This document shows, one piece after another, positions 1 to 22,399 of a stretch of DNA of 64,000 bases. Made by a program: the position numbers and the translations under genes. Under the pieces are notes generated by a model. It saw nothing but the letters and a program-made list of their open reading frames with translations. It searched no databases and was not told the DNA's origin. The first letter of the stretch is position 1. Each line of letters opens with the position of its first letter. Source of the stretch: Rallus limicola (taxonomy: Eukaryota > Chordata > Aves > Gruiformes > Rallidae). The DNA lies in assembly GCA_022605955.1 (NCBI GenBank), contig JAKCOZ010000003.1:61380179-61444178 (forward strand). The letters are read 5' to 3'.

Positions 1-425
1 GGATCTTAACATTCTCTGTTAACTTGAGTCAATCCCAAAATGCAATGCCACATCTGAGAACTGTGTGACAGCTAGGGTGTGTCAAGTCGTTAGAGCTATC
101 ACAGTGTAAGAAATAAAAGGTTTTTATACTGAACTTCATTGTCTATTGCTCTCTCTCTTAGCCACATCAGAGGCTGGCAGGGGCTGTCATTGAAAAGGGT
201 GGGTTTCACTAAGGTCTAGATAAATACAGGCAATTCACTTTGTGTGTCTGGTAAGTCAGAGTTAAGAAGCAGTTATAGAAGACACCAGGAAGACTTGAAA
301 GTGAGAGTCACAAGACAGCAAAGAAGTGGCTGTGAGCAAAACCCTGGATTCCTGTCGTGAATAGACTGGGAGGGGTTGCTGAACTGTTTTTCACTCAGAT
401 GTTTAATATATTTCCTTCTGGATAG
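1..425 (+). other. VCP: VCP intron 5 (3' part)
   Basis: Non-coding sequence upstream of the first VCP exon in the window. It ends in a splice acceptor AG at 424-425. The exons for the N-domain of VCP (residues 1-192) lie outside the window. No repeat or RNA gene was recognised here. Confidence 0.8.
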
Positions 426-10316
<9,891 letters not shown>

Positions 10317-10634
10317 CTCGCTGTCCTCCGTGGACCAAACTCCAAATCAGGCCACGTTGTACAGATAAAATCCAATGTTCAGTGGACTCTTGGCTTCTTC
10401 ATTCCTCAGTCAGAACAGTGTAGCTGCACGTCAGACTGTGTAAAGGGGATATTTTTTGCAAACACAAATCCAGACCTATGTTCAGAGGGAGGTTTCAGTG
10501 AATTAGCAAGGAGGGGGAACTGACTTAATTTCTGAGAAATTTCTGTTCTAGTTTATGTGGCAGAATCAGCAGCTTTAGCAAGGGGTACAACGCTAGCCTG
10601 TATAAAAAAACCACACAAAAAAAATCACAAAAGT

Positions 10635-10651
10635 AATAAAAAAAAAATAAA
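10635..10651 (+). terminator. VCP: VCP poly(A) signals
   Basis: Two AATAAA hexamers at 10635-10640 and 10646-10651, about 320 bp after the VCP stop codon, close the 3'UTR that starts at 10317. The 3'UTR itself is unremarkable and A-rich at its end. Cleavage probably falls near 10665-10680. Confidence 0.7.
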
Positions 10652-10679
10652 AACCCCACAAAACGCTAGCCAGGCCCCA

Positions 10680-11944
10680 GTGTTCCTTTGTGCCGCCTCG
10701 GGGGGGGGGCGGGCTGCCCAAGCGTCCTGGGTGCTGGTTGGAGCCCAGCCGGATGGGTGCTTCCCTGCTGCCTGTGGGCTGGTCTCCGTTCTGGACCCCT
10801 GTGGAAGGAATGGGTGTGGTGGTGCCTCCCCCTGGCCAGGCTGGGAAGTGCTGGGTAAGGGCCTGGCAGCAGGTACCTGGCTGTGAGCTGTGGCATCTCC
10901 TGCTGCTGCGGCCTTTTCCAGCGATCCCTGTTTGCTGGAGCAAGGGGGCTCTGGGTTTGTGGTGCATCGTGGCGCCTGTATGCTTAGGGCAGGGGGTGGC
11001 TTCAGCCTAGGGACTGACATCACCCTTGGCTCTCCTGTGACAGCCGCCCTCCTGTAGAGCCCTGTGCACAGCCTTCAGCTTCTGATCACGGTTCTCTTCC
11101 CTTCCTGCTTTTTCGTTTCCCTTCTCCCACCTGAAAGGTGCGTTCACGTGAGAGGAGCTCTGGGTCTGGGCCTGCCGTGTGCCCGAGCGGGGCGGGAGGC
11201 TGGAGGGAGCTGTGTGGGAGCTCCTGCCTCACAGCCCGGCGGGTCTCGGGGTTCTCCATCAAACCGGCTGCATCACAGGGCAGCGCCGAAGCGGCGATAG
11301 GACGCGACTCTCCACGAGAGGGGGCCTGTGCGAAGCAGCAGGGAGAAACGCCGGAATTGGGAACGCTGTGCCTAAATAGCACGAGCTCCTGCGGGGGTGG
11401 GAGGCCGGGAGGGGCCCTGGGGAGGGGGGCAGCTCAGGTGCTGTGTCCTACTTGCGCGGTGCCCTGTCCTCGTACCACCTCTGTCCCACTGCCGCTCGCG
11501 CCAGCAGCATCACCACCCCCTGCAACAGTGGGGGTTTTGGGGCCAGGTGCTGGTGCTTCAGCTGCTCCACACCAGCTCTTTTTTTGGGATAACTGGCAGC
11601 TGGAAACTTCTCCCCTGCCCGCACTTCTTCCCTCTGCTCTGGAGGGAAATGGATGTCGTCATTGATTCCCTGTCCCACTCGTTCACCATGTTGAGATGCA
11701 GAGAGGCAGCTCCAGCTAGGGGGCATCCAGGAGCCCTGAGAGGGGCAGAGGCTGCTCTGCCCTATGCCCTGAGCTCCTCAGGGCCCTCTCTAAAACCTTC
11801 CCTGGCTCTGGGCGTGGGTTTCTTCCTCCTTCCAACCGAGTCTGGGACCCATATCCACCCCACCGGGACCCATCCACCCCCCAGCGTCTCTCTCTGCCGT
11901 GGAGGCTGGGACAAGCAGGGCATGAGGGACTGAGGTGTGTGTCT
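10680..11944. other. Intergenic between VCP and the triplicated unit
   Basis: GC-rich sequence between the convergent VCP and DNAJB5 genes. Open frames (e.g. 11138-11665 +, 10593-10967 -) have no recognisable domain, no splice support and overlap on both strands, so they are not called. No repeat family was recognised. Confidence 0.5.
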
Positions 11945-14900
11945 CAACTCAGGGGCAACCCAAGTCTCCCAGCTGTCTCTTCTAATTGCAAATGCTAATT
12001 GAAACTAGCAGAAACGCTGGGAAATGTCCTTCCCTGCCACCTGTGGGATACGGCTCCTGCAAGGTACAGCACCCACGGGAGCTCCAAGAGCATCTGCCCC
12101 TGCCTGGAGCACTGTTACTGTGCTGGGGGGCAAAGTGTGCCCCCCCAGAACCGCACCTGCAGCAGCTGGTGAGCTTGGCTGGGCTCCCCACACCTCATGA
12201 ACCCTCAGCTGCCCCAGGAGAGCAGTTGTGCTGGGTTTAGCCCCAGGCTCAGCCCCTTCCCAGGGCACCCTCCTTCCATGTGCAGCACCTTGCTGGGGGA
12301 ACTGGGCAGCCCCTGAAGGGGGTGGGGGAAAGAAGGGGCTCTTGGTCAGGTCTCACCCCGGATGGTGTGGGATTAGTGAGGGGGCAGCCGAGGGCAGTGC
12401 TTTCATTGCCACTGTGGTTGGTGTCTCCTGTCCCCCTGGGGTTCCCCGTGTGCCCCCAGAGCCACGTTCCCTGCCTTGTCCCAGCCACACAGGGCACAAT
12501 GTGATCTCATAGGGACCACAGCCCAGCCATGGTGGGTGCAGAATGGTGGACCTCTAGCCAAGACACAGGAATTAGAAGCTGGTCCCTGACCCAGGGGATC
12601 AGGGTCCTCCTGCAGCATCCCAAACACTGTGGGCCCTGCAGACGCTTCTGACAGCAGGAGGCAGGCAACTACCATGCCCAGTGTCCGCAGTCCCTCTCTG
12701 GGCCAGGCATTGGTGCCATTCCAGGGGCATCCCTGGCTCCAGGGGCATCCTCTCCAGCACCCTCTGTCCCCACACTCTCCCTGTGGTTTTCTCTGCCCCA
12801 GGAGCATCTCCACGCTGCAGGCATCCCTCCAGCATGGGAATCCTCTGCTCCATACATGTCTCCTCCCTAGTGACATCCCCTTCCCAGTGAGCATTCCTGC
12901 TCCAGGGACATTCCCCGTTTTTCTATGGCCATCCCCAGCAGTGCTCTCAGTCCCCATGGCCAGTGGGGCTGTGGTGGCTCTGTGCTCCCCAAGTCTGCCC
13001 AGCCCGTTAGCTGCTCACAGCCCTGACCGCTGTCTGTGCTTTGGGGGTTGCATATTGCTGTGCCATTTCATGGCCCCGTGCTCTTACCTGGGAGGGGGCA
13101 GTGAGCCACGGTCCCCATGTGGGGTTTGGAGCCCCTGCCCAGGCCCCTCCCAAGGCACAGCGCCTCTGGGTTTCCCTCTTGTTGCCCATCCTTGTGCAAT
13201 GCAGCTGCTGGGAGCTTTTGGGCAAACTTTCTGGGTATCAGCAGGAGGTTGGTGCAACCTGTGTCAGAGCCCCTTGCCCTGCTGCAGGCCCCTCCCAGAA
13301 CAGCTGGGCACCCATGTCTCTCCAGCCCCTCCCTGGGCAGCTCCCGAGGAACTCTCTTCAACGTCCCCTTCCCAGCTACACCACCCTACTGTGAGCCCCA
13401 AAGGGAAGCAGAGCCCTTGACCACAGCCCCCTGCTCCTGACCCTGGGAGATATGGTTAGCACAGCCAGTGCCACGTTGTCACGTGGGCTGCCATTCTCTG
13501 GGGTTGTGTATTCTTTGCCTTCCCCTCATTATCAGTCCCTGAAGGTCCTGTGTTCCAAACAGACAAGCCAAACAGATTTCTCCTTTCTCCCACTAACAGA
13601 CTCAAGGTTTCTGGGGCACCAGGCTGGTTCATCCCTTCCTCACCAGCCTTGAAGCTCCCAGGCACCCAACCAGGGGTGGGGTGACCCCAGCACACAGCAG
13701 CATCCCACTGCCTGGCATCTCCCATCGCAGCACACCTCAAGGAAGTATAAACAGTTGTGGTTTTTTTTTAAATACTTTATTTTTCTCTCAATACTGACAT
13801 TAAAAAAAAAAAAAAAAGAATAATTAAAAAAAAAACCCAAAAAAACCTACTAGAAAACATTCAGGTCTCATTGAAACTGAGAAAAACAAATCAGCTTGCG
13901 TCTGCACGCTGGCCTGTCTTCTCAGCTCACCGTGTCCACCAGGTTTCTCTACACCAAATTCCACAGGGACCAGCGGAGGGAACCGGAGGCATCTCCTCCC
14001 CAGCCAAACTGGGTCATTAATTAAGCAGCGCCCTAAACGGTTGTCCTCACCCGGTATGATACACTGTACAGCTGTACACCTATCCCCGACGGATGCCCGG
14101 TGCTCACCATCCCCCCTTCCCTCAAAAGACTTTCCCCCCCCCCATTTCAAGTCAGTAATTTATCTTTTTTTTAAAAAAAAAAATCTTATTCTCATGGCCA
14201 TCGGGGGGGGGGAGGAGGGGGTAAGGGAGGAGGGGGAGGGTATATTTTGGCAGGGCCTGTCCTTGGTGGTGCAGCACTGGGAGAGGAGCCGTTACAAAGC
14301 CAGGTCGAATGCACCTCCTGCTCTGTAGGAGCTGTTTCCCAGGGGGGGGGAAAGAATAAACTGGCACGAGGCAGAGTGGGCTGAGAAAGGTAAGAAATAT
14401 AAAAATTCTCCTGATGGAAATCCAAAGGTTTTGTTTTTTTTTTTAAAAAAATACAGCATTTGAAAACGAAGCCACCAAGCAGATCGCCTCATGTGCCTCC
14501 CAGCTCCACCCTGAAACACCTCCTGAATGGATTGTCCCTGTAGGAAAAAAAAATATATATACACGGGCCTCTCTCTCCTTATTAAAATCCCTAAGTTTGA
14601 CCTCAACCACTAGTGAAACCCAAAGCTCTGCTCACGCTTGGTTTGGCATCTGCACCCAGACTTGTGCTACAAACCCCTCCCCCCAGGGGTTTGATGTTCA
14701 TGTGTCTGAACTATCCCCCTAAAAGCAAGTCAGGGTGCACCATGCCAGGAACCCCAAAACGGGCAGAGGAGGGGGTGGGGGGGGACTTAAAACAAAACAA
14801 AACCCCGTACAGGGTTTATCATCTAATGAGCTCTCTATATACGTGTATTAAAAAACAAAAGGAAAGCAGCAATGCAAACTCAACACGTCTGAACAAGAAA

Positions 14901-15273
14901 GCTCCAGCCTGGGCTCCCCCCTCCTCCTTGGGGCTCGGTGGGCAGCGGGTGCAGGCAGGGGTTGCCCACGGGCACGTCCCGTCCCCGAGCAGGCGCAGGA
15001 GGCTGGAGGGGACCCGTCCCCACGTGCTCCGTCGTTTGGCACAGCCGAGGCTGGGTTGTAGGCTTGGCACAGGAGAGTGGACCGCGGTCGGACTCGGGTA
15101 CCGTGGTCCCAGGTGAGAAACAGTCTTGGCTCCGGGGGTGGGGGGGGCCACCACAGGCAGGAGCCATCGGCACCGCGGTACAGCTGGGACCTCGAACAGC
15201 AGCAAGTATCAAAGAGGGGAAAGAGGGGGTGGGGGGGGAAAAAAACCCCCTCACAGCAGGGAGAAGGGGATGC
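11945..15273. repeat. 3,329-bp tandem unit, copy 1 (distal to DNAJB5)
   Basis: First of three head-to-tail copies; equivalent positions are offset by 3329 bp (e.g. 11945/15274/18603). About 11945-13755 is DNAJB5 downstream flank and 13756-15273 a copy of the distal DNAJB5 3'UTR in minus orientation. Unit 1 differs from units 2 and 3 at a few sites: A for G near 12006, A for C near 12627, T for C near 12670, G for C near 12972. Long open frames inside (e.g. 12629-13420 +, 14613-15116 +) recur in all copies but show no domain and lie in UTR or flank. The left edge follows ...GTGTGTCT. Confidence 0.95.
13776..13781 (-). terminator. Poly(A) signal, duplicated DNAJB5 3' end copy 1
   Basis: AATAAA on the minus strand (TTTATT on plus) inside AGAGAAAAATAAAGTATTT, followed on the minus strand by an A-rich stretch. 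The same sequence is present in all three tandem copies. It would be reached by DNAJB5 transcripts only after reading through two earlier signals. Confidence 0.6.
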
Positions 15274-18200
15274 CAACTCAGGGGCAACCCAAGTCTCCCA
15301 GCTGTCTCTTCTAATTGCAAATGCTAATTGAAACTAGCAGAGACGCTGGGAAATGTCCTTCCCTGCCACCTGTGGGATACGGCTCCTGCAAGGTACAGCA
15401 CCCACGGGAGCTCCAAGAGCATCTGCCCCTGCCTGGAGCACTGTTACTGTGCTGGGGGGCAAAGTGTGCCCCCCCAGAACCGCACCTGCAGCAGCTGGTG
15501 AGCTTGGCTGGGCTCCCCACACCTCATGAACCCTCAGCTGCCCCAGGAGAGCAGTTGTGCTGGGTTTAGCCCCAGGCTCAGCCCCTTCCCAGGGCACCCT
15601 CCTTCCATGTGCAGCACCTTGCTGGGGGAACTGGGCAGCCCCTGAAGGGGGTGGGGGAAAGAAGGGGCTCTTGGTCAGGTCTCACCCCGGATGGTGTGGG
15701 ATTAGTGAGGGGGCAGCCGAGGGCAGTGCTTTCATTGCCACTGTGGTTGGTGTCTCCTGTCCCCCTGGGGTTCCCCGTGTGCCCCCAGAGCCACGTTCCC
15801 TGCCTTGTCCCAGCCACACAGGGCACAATGTGATCTCATAGGGACCACAGCCCAGCCATGGTGGGTGCAGAATGGTGGACCTCTAGCCAAGACACAGGAA
15901 TTAGAAGCTGGTCCCTGACCCAGGGGATCAGGGTCCTCCTGCAGCATCCCAAACCCTGTGGGCCCTGCAGACGCTTCTGACAGCAGGAGGCAGGCAACCA
16001 CCATGCCCAGTGTCCGCAGTCCCTCTCTGGGCCAGGCATTGGTGCCATTCCAGGGGCATCCCTGGCTCCAGGGGCATCCTCTCCAGCACCCTCTGTCCCC
16101 ACACTCTCCCTGTGGTTTTCTCTGCCCCAGGAGCATCTCCACGCTGCAGGCATCCCTCCAGCATGGGAATCCTCTGCTCCATACATGTCTCCTCCCTAGT
16201 GACATCCCCTTCCCAGTGAGCATTCCTGCTCCAGGGACATTCCCCGTTTTTCTATGGCCATCCCCAGCAGTGCTCTCAGTCCCCATGGCCAGTGGGGCTG
16301 TGCTGGCTCTGTGCTCCCCAAGTCTGCCCAGCCCGTTAGCTGCTCACAGCCCTGACCGCTGTCTGTGCTTTGGGGGTTGCATATTGCTGTGCCATTTCAT
16401 GGCCCCGTGCTCTTACCTGGGAGGGGGCAGTGAGCCACGGTCCCCATGTGGGGTTTGGAGCCCCTGCCCAGGCCCCTCCCAAGGCACAGCGCCTCTGGGT
16501 TTCCCTCTTGTTGCCCATCCTTGTGCAATGCAGCTGCTGGGAGCTTTTGGGCAAACTTTCTGGGTATCAGCAGGAGGTTGGTGCAACCTGTGTCAGAGCC
16601 CCTTGCCCTGCTGCAGGCCCCTCCCAGAACAGCTGGGCACCCATGTCTCTCCAGCCCCTCCCTGGGCAGCTCCCGAGGAACTCTCTTCAACGTCCCCTTC
16701 CCAGCTACACCACCCTACTGTGAGCCCCAAAGGGAAGCAGAGCCCTTGACCACAGCCCCCTGCTCCTGACCCTGGGAGATATGGTTAGCACAGCCAGTGC
16801 CACGTTGTCACGTGGGCTGCCATTCTCTGGGGTTGTGTATTCTTTGCCTTCCCCTCATTATCAGTCCCTGAAGGTCCTGTGTTCCAAACAGACAAGCCAA
16901 ACAGATTTCTCCTTTCTCCCACTAACAGACTCAAGGTTTCTGGGGCACCAGGCTGGTTCATCCCTTCCTCACCAGCCTTGAAGCTCCCAGGCACCCAACC
17001 AGGGGTGGGGTGACCCCAGCACACAGCAGCATCCCACTGCCTGGCATCTCCCATCGCAGCACACCTCAAGGAAGTATAAACAGTTGTGGTTTTTTTTTAA
17101 ATACTTTATTTTTCTCTCAATACTGACATTAAAAAAAAAAAAAAAGAATAATTAAAAAAAAAACCCAAAAAAACCTACTAGAAAACATTCAGGTCTCATT
17201 GAAACTGAGAAAAACAAATCAGCTTGCGTCTGCACGCTGGCCTGTCTTCTCAGCTCACCGTGTCCACCAGGTTTCTCTACACCAAATTCCACAGGGACCA
17301 GCGGAGGGAACCGGAGGCATCTCCTCCCCAGCCAAACTGGGTCATTAATTAAGCAGCGCCCTAAACGGTTGTCCTCACCCGGTATGATACACTGTACAGC
17401 TGTACACCTATCCCCGACGGATGCCCGGTGCTCACCATCCCCCCTTCCCTCAAAAGACTTTCCCCCCCCCCATTTCAAGTCAGTAATTTATCTTTTTTTT
17501 TAAAAAAAAAATCTTATTCTCATGGCCATCGGGGGGGGGGGGGAGGGGGTAAGGGAGGAGGGGGAGGGTATATTTTGGCAGGGCCTGTCCTTGGTGGTGC
17601 AGCACTGGGAGAGGAGCCGTTACAAAGCCAGGTCGAATGCACCTCCTGCTCTGTAGGAGCTGTTTCCCAGGGCGGGGGGAAAGAATAAACTGGCACGAGG
17701 CAGAGTGGGCTGAGAAAGGTAAGAAATATAAAAATTCTCCTGATGGAAATCCAAAGGTTTTGTTTTTTTTTTAAAAAAATACAGCATTTGAAAACGAAGC
17801 CACCAAGCAGATCGCCTCATGTGCCTCCCAGCTCCACCCTGAAACACCTCCTGAATGGATTGTCCCTGTAGGAAAAAAAAAATATATATACACGGGCCTC
17901 TCTCTCCTTATTAAAATCCCTAAGTTTGACCTCAACCACTAGTGAAACCCAAAGCTCTGCTCACGCTTGGTTTGGCATCTGCACCCAGACTTGTGCTACA
18001 AACCCCTCCCCCCAGGGGTTTGATGTTCATGTGTCTGAACTATCCCCCTAAAAGCAAGTCAGGGTGCACCATGCCAGGAACCCCAAAACGGGCAGAGGAG
18101 GGGGTGGGGGGGGACTTAAAACAAAACAAAACCCCGTACAGGGTTTATCATCTAATGAGCTCTCTATATACGTGTATTAAAAAACAAAAGGAAAGCAGCA

Positions 18201-18602
18201 ATGCAAACTCAACACGTCTGAACAAGAAAGCTCCAGCCTGGGCTCCCCCCTCCTCCTTGGGGCTCGGTGGGCAGCGGGTGCAGGCAGGGGTTGCCCACGG
18301 GCACGTCCCGTCCCCGAGCAGGCGCAGGAGGCTGGAGGGGACCCGTCCCCACGTGCTCCGTCGTTTGGCACAGCCGAGGCTGGGTTGTAGGCTTGGCACA
18401 GGAGAGTGGACCGCGGTCGGACTCGGGTACCGTGGTCCCAGGTGAGAAACAGTCTTGGCTCCGGGGGTGGGGGGGGCCACCACAGGCAGGAGCCATCGGC
18501 ACCGCGGTACAGCTGGGACCTCGAACAGCAGCAAGTATCAAAGAGGGGAAAGAGGGGGTGGGGGGGGAAAAAAACCCCCTCACAGCAGGGAGAAGGGGAT
18601 GC
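15274..18602. repeat. 3,329-bp tandem unit, copy 2 (middle)
   Basis: Middle copy, joined to copies 1 and 3 at identical GGGGATGC|CAACTCAGGGG junctions. Nearly all differences from its neighbours are single substitutions or homopolymer-length changes (poly-A, poly-G and poly-T tracts). It shares the G, C, C and C variants with copy 3 at the four sites where copy 1 differs, so copies 2 and 3 are the closer pair. Confidence 0.95.
17105..17110 (-). terminator. Poly(A) signal, duplicated DNAJB5 3' end copy 2
   Basis: Exact equivalent of the signal at 20434-20439, 3329 bp further from the gene. Confidence 0.6.
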
Positions 18603-21600
18603 CAACTCAGGGGCAACCCAAGTCTCCCAGCTGTCTCTTCTAATTGCAAATGCTAATTGAAACTAGCAGAGACGCTGGGAAATGTCCTTCCCTGCCACCT
18701 GTGGGATACGGCTCCTGCAAGGTACAGCACCCACGGGAGCTCCAAGAGCATCTGCCCCTGCATGGAGCACTGTTACTGTGCTGGGGGGCAAAGTGTGCCC
18801 CCCCAGAACCGCACCTGCAGCAGCTGGTGAGCTTGGCTGGGCTCCCCACACCTCATGAACCCTCAGCTGCCCCAGGAGAGCAGTTGTGCTGGGTTTAGCC
18901 CCAGGCTCAGCCCCTTCCCAGGGCACCCTCCTTCCATGTGCAGCACCTTGCTGGGGGAACTGGGCAGCCCCTGAAGGGGGTGGGGGAAAGAAGGGGCTCT
19001 TGGTCAGGTCTCACCCCGGATGGTGTGGGATTAGTGAGGGGGCAGCCGAGGGCAGTGCTTTCATTGCCACTGTGGTTGGTGTCTCCTGTCCCCCTGGGGT
19101 TCCCCGTGTGCCCCCAGAGCCACGTTCCCTGCCTTGTCCCAGCCACACAGGGCACAATGTGATCTCATAGGGACCACAGCCCAGCCATGGTGGGTGCAGA
19201 ATGGTGGACCTCTAGCCAAGACACAGGAATTAGAAGCTGGTCCCTGACCCAGGGGATCAGGGTCCTCCTGCAGCATCCCAAACCCTGTGGGCCCTGCAGA
19301 CGCTTCTGACAGCAGGAGGCAGGCAACCACCATGCCCAGTGTCCGCAGTCCCTCTCTGGGCCAGGCATTGGTGCCATTCCAGGGGCATCCCTGGCTCCAG
19401 GGGCATCCTCTCCAGCACCCTCTGTCCCCACACTCTCCCTGTGGTTTTCTCTGCCCCAGGAGCATCTCCACGCTGCAGGCATCCCTCCAGCATGGGAATC
19501 CTCTGCTCCATACATGTCTCCTCCCTAGTGACATCCCCTTCCCAGTGAGCATTCCTGCTCCAGGGACATTCCCCGTTTTTCTATGGCCATCCCCAGCAGT
19601 GCTCTCAGTCCCCATGGCCAGTGGGGCTGTGCTGGCTCTGTGCTCTCCAAGTCTGCCCAGCCCGTTAGCTGCTCACAGCCCTGACCGCTGTCTGTGCTTT
19701 GGGGGTTGCATATTGCTGTGCCATTTCATGGCCCCGTGCTCTTACCTGGGAGGGGGCAGTGAGCCACGGTCCCCATGTGGGGTTTGGAGCCCCTGCCCAG
19801 GCCCCTCCCTAGGCACAGCGCCTCTGGGTTTCCCTCTTGTTGCCCATCCTTGTGCAATGCAGCTGCTGGGAGCTTTTGGGCAAACTTTCTGGGTATCAGC
19901 AGGAGGTTGGTGCAACCTGTGTCAGAGCCCCTTGCCCTGCTGCAGGCCCCTCCCAGAACAGCTGGGCACCCATGTCTCTCCAGCCCCTCCCTGGGCAGCT
20001 CCCGAGGAACTCTCTTCAACGTCCCCTTCCCAGCTACACCACCCTACTGTGAGCCCCAAAGGGAAGCAGAGCCCTTGACCACAGCCCCCTGCTCCTGACC
20101 CTGGGAGATATGGTTAGCACAGCCAGTGCCACGTTGTCACGTGGGCTGCCATTCTCTGGGGTTGTGTATTCTTTGCCTTCCCCTCATTATCAGTTCCTGA
20201 AGGTCCTGTGTTCCAAACAGACAAGCCAAACAGATTTCTCCTTTCTCCCACTAACAGACTCAAGGTTTCTGGGGCACCAGGCTGGTTCATCCCTTCCTCA
20301 CCAGCCTTGAAGCTCCCAGGCACCCAACCAGGGGTGGGGTGACCCCAGCACACAGCAGCATCCCACTGCCTGGCATCTCCCATCGCAGCACACCTCAAGG
20401 AAGTATAAACAGTTGTGTTTTTTTTTTAAATACTTTATTTTTCTCTCAATACTGACATTAAAAAAAAAAAAAAAGAATAATTAAAAAAAAAACCCAAAAA
20501 AACCTACTAGAAAACATTCAGGTCTCATTGAAACTGAGAAAAACAAATCAGCTTGCGTCTGCACGCTGGCCTGTCTTCTCAGCTCACCGTGTCCACCAGG
20601 TTTCTCTACACCAAATTCCACAGGGACCAGCGGAGGGAACCGGAGGCATCTCCTCCCCAGCCAAACTGGGTCATTAATTAAGCAGCGCCCTAAACGGTTG
20701 TCCTCACCCGGTATGATACACTGTACAGCTGTACACCTATCCCCGACGGATGCCCGGTGCTCACCATCCCCCCTTCCCTCAAAAGACTTTCCCCCCCCCC
20801 ATTTCAAGTCAGTAATTTATCTTTTTTTTAAAAAAAAAAATCTTATTCTCATGGCCATCGGGGGGGGGGAGGAGGGGGTAAGGGAGGAGGGGGGAGGGTA
20901 TATTTTGGCAGGGCCTGTCCTTGGTGGTGCAGCACTGGGAGAGGAGCCGTTACAAAGCCAGGTCGAATGCACCTCCTGCTCTGTAGGAGCTGTTTCCCGG
21001 GGGGGGGAAAGAATAAACTGGCACGAGGCAGAGTGGGCTGAGAAAGGTAAGAAATATAAAAATTCTCCTGATGGAAATCCAAAGGTTTTGTTTTTTTTTT
21101 AAAAAAATACAGCATTTGAAAACGAAGCCACCAAGCAGATCGCCTCATGTGCCTCCCAGCTCCACCCTGAAACACCTCCTGAATGGATTGTCCCTGTAGG
21201 AAAAAAAAATATATATACACGGGCCTCTCTCTCCTTATTAAAATCCCTAAGTTTGACCTCAACCACTAGTGAAACCCAAAGCTCTGCTCACGCTTGGTTT
21301 GGCATCTGCACCCAGACTTGTGCTACAAACCCCTCCCCCCAGGGGTTTGATGTTCATGTGTCTGAACTATCCCCCTAAAAGCAAGTCAGGGTGCACCATG
21401 CCAGGAACCCCAAAACGGGCAGAGGAGGGGGTGGGGGGGGACTTAAAACAAAACAAAACCCCGTACAGGGTTTATCATCTAATGAGCTCTCTATATACGT
21501 GTATTAAAAAACAAAAGGAAAGCAGCAATGCAAACTCAACACGTCTGAACAAGAAAGCTCCAGCCTGGGCTCCCCCCTCCTCCTTGGGGCTCGGTGGGCA

Positions 21601-21934
21601 GCGGGTGCAGGCAGGGGTTGCCCACGGGCACGTCCCGTCCCCGAGCAGGCGCAGGAGGCTGGAGGGGACCCGTCCCCACGTGCTCCGTCGTTTGGCACAG
21701 CCGAGGCTGGGTTGTAGGCTTGGCACAGGAGAGTGGACCGCGGTCGGACTCGGGTACCGTGGTCCCAGGTGAGAAACAGTCTTGGCTCCGGGGGTGGGGG
21801 GGGCCACCACAGGCAGGAGCCATCGGCACCGCGGTACAGCTGGGACCTCGAACAGCAGCAAGTATCAAAGAGGGGAAAGAGGGGGTGGGGGGGGGGGAAA
21901 AAAAACCCCCTCACAGCAGGGAGAAGGGGATGCC
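18603..21934. repeat. ~3,331-bp tandem unit, copy 3 (joined to DNAJB5)
   Basis: Gene-proximal copy. Its right end (GGGGATGCCA at 21934-21935) runs into unique DNAJB5 3'UTR (GACCCTGCGG). The copy carries private changes such as A for C near 18761, T for C near 19646, T for A near 19809 and T for C near 20194. A CA dinucleotide is shared between the unit start and the sequence right after the unit end, consistent with duplication at 2-bp microhomology. This is the copy that serves as the real DNAJB5 3'UTR end. Confidence 0.95.
20434..20439 (-). terminator. DNAJB5: DNAJB5 poly(A) signal (gene-proximal)
   Basis: Minus-strand AATAAA about 2.09 kb after the DNAJB5 stop codon, the first strong signal met by the transcript. 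It defines a 3'UTR of roughly 2.1 kb, with cleavage probably near 20415. Confidence 0.7.
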
Positions 21935-22376
21935 AGACCCTGCGGAGTCCTATTTACAGCGTGACGGACCCCGACCAGTCCAGCCTCCTGTCAGAAAAGT
22001 GGCCTGAAATGCAGGTGACAAAGTAAAACAAAACAAAACAAAACAAAAAAAAAATACCCAAAAAACGAAAAGAAAAACAAAAACTCCAGAAGGTGATGCA
22101 CATCCCCGGGCTGAGCGCCCACGCTGCTCGCTGGTGCGAGGTGGAAAAGCTGGACTTGGGGAAAGGAAAATGAAAAGCTGGGCAGCTGGGAAAGCTGTGG
22201 TGGGCAGTAGCCTCCCCGCTGCTGGAGTACAAACAGGCTGAGAAGGATGGATGGGGAGAGGGAGGGATGGGGAGAAGGAGGGGTGCGGGGGGGGGGGGGG
22301 AGGGGGCTGGATTGGACTTTTGGGTAAGGAAAGTGGTGTGAGGGTGGGTTGGTTGGGGTGTGTGGGGGGGTGGGGT

Positions 22377-22399
22377 CTTTTTTTTTTGGTTTTTTTTCT

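Noticed and set aside
12629..13420. 263-codon open frame repeated in all three tandem units
   Set aside because: Lies in DNAJB5 downstream flank, is preserved only because the units are nearly identical, overlaps equally long frames on the other strand, and has low-complexity Pro/Ser/Leu composition without domains.
14613..15116. 167-codon open frame (and antisense 128-146-codon frames) in each unit
   Set aside because: Falls in the DNAJB5 3'UTR region; overlapping frames are open on both strands, which is typical of GC-rich non-coding DNA.
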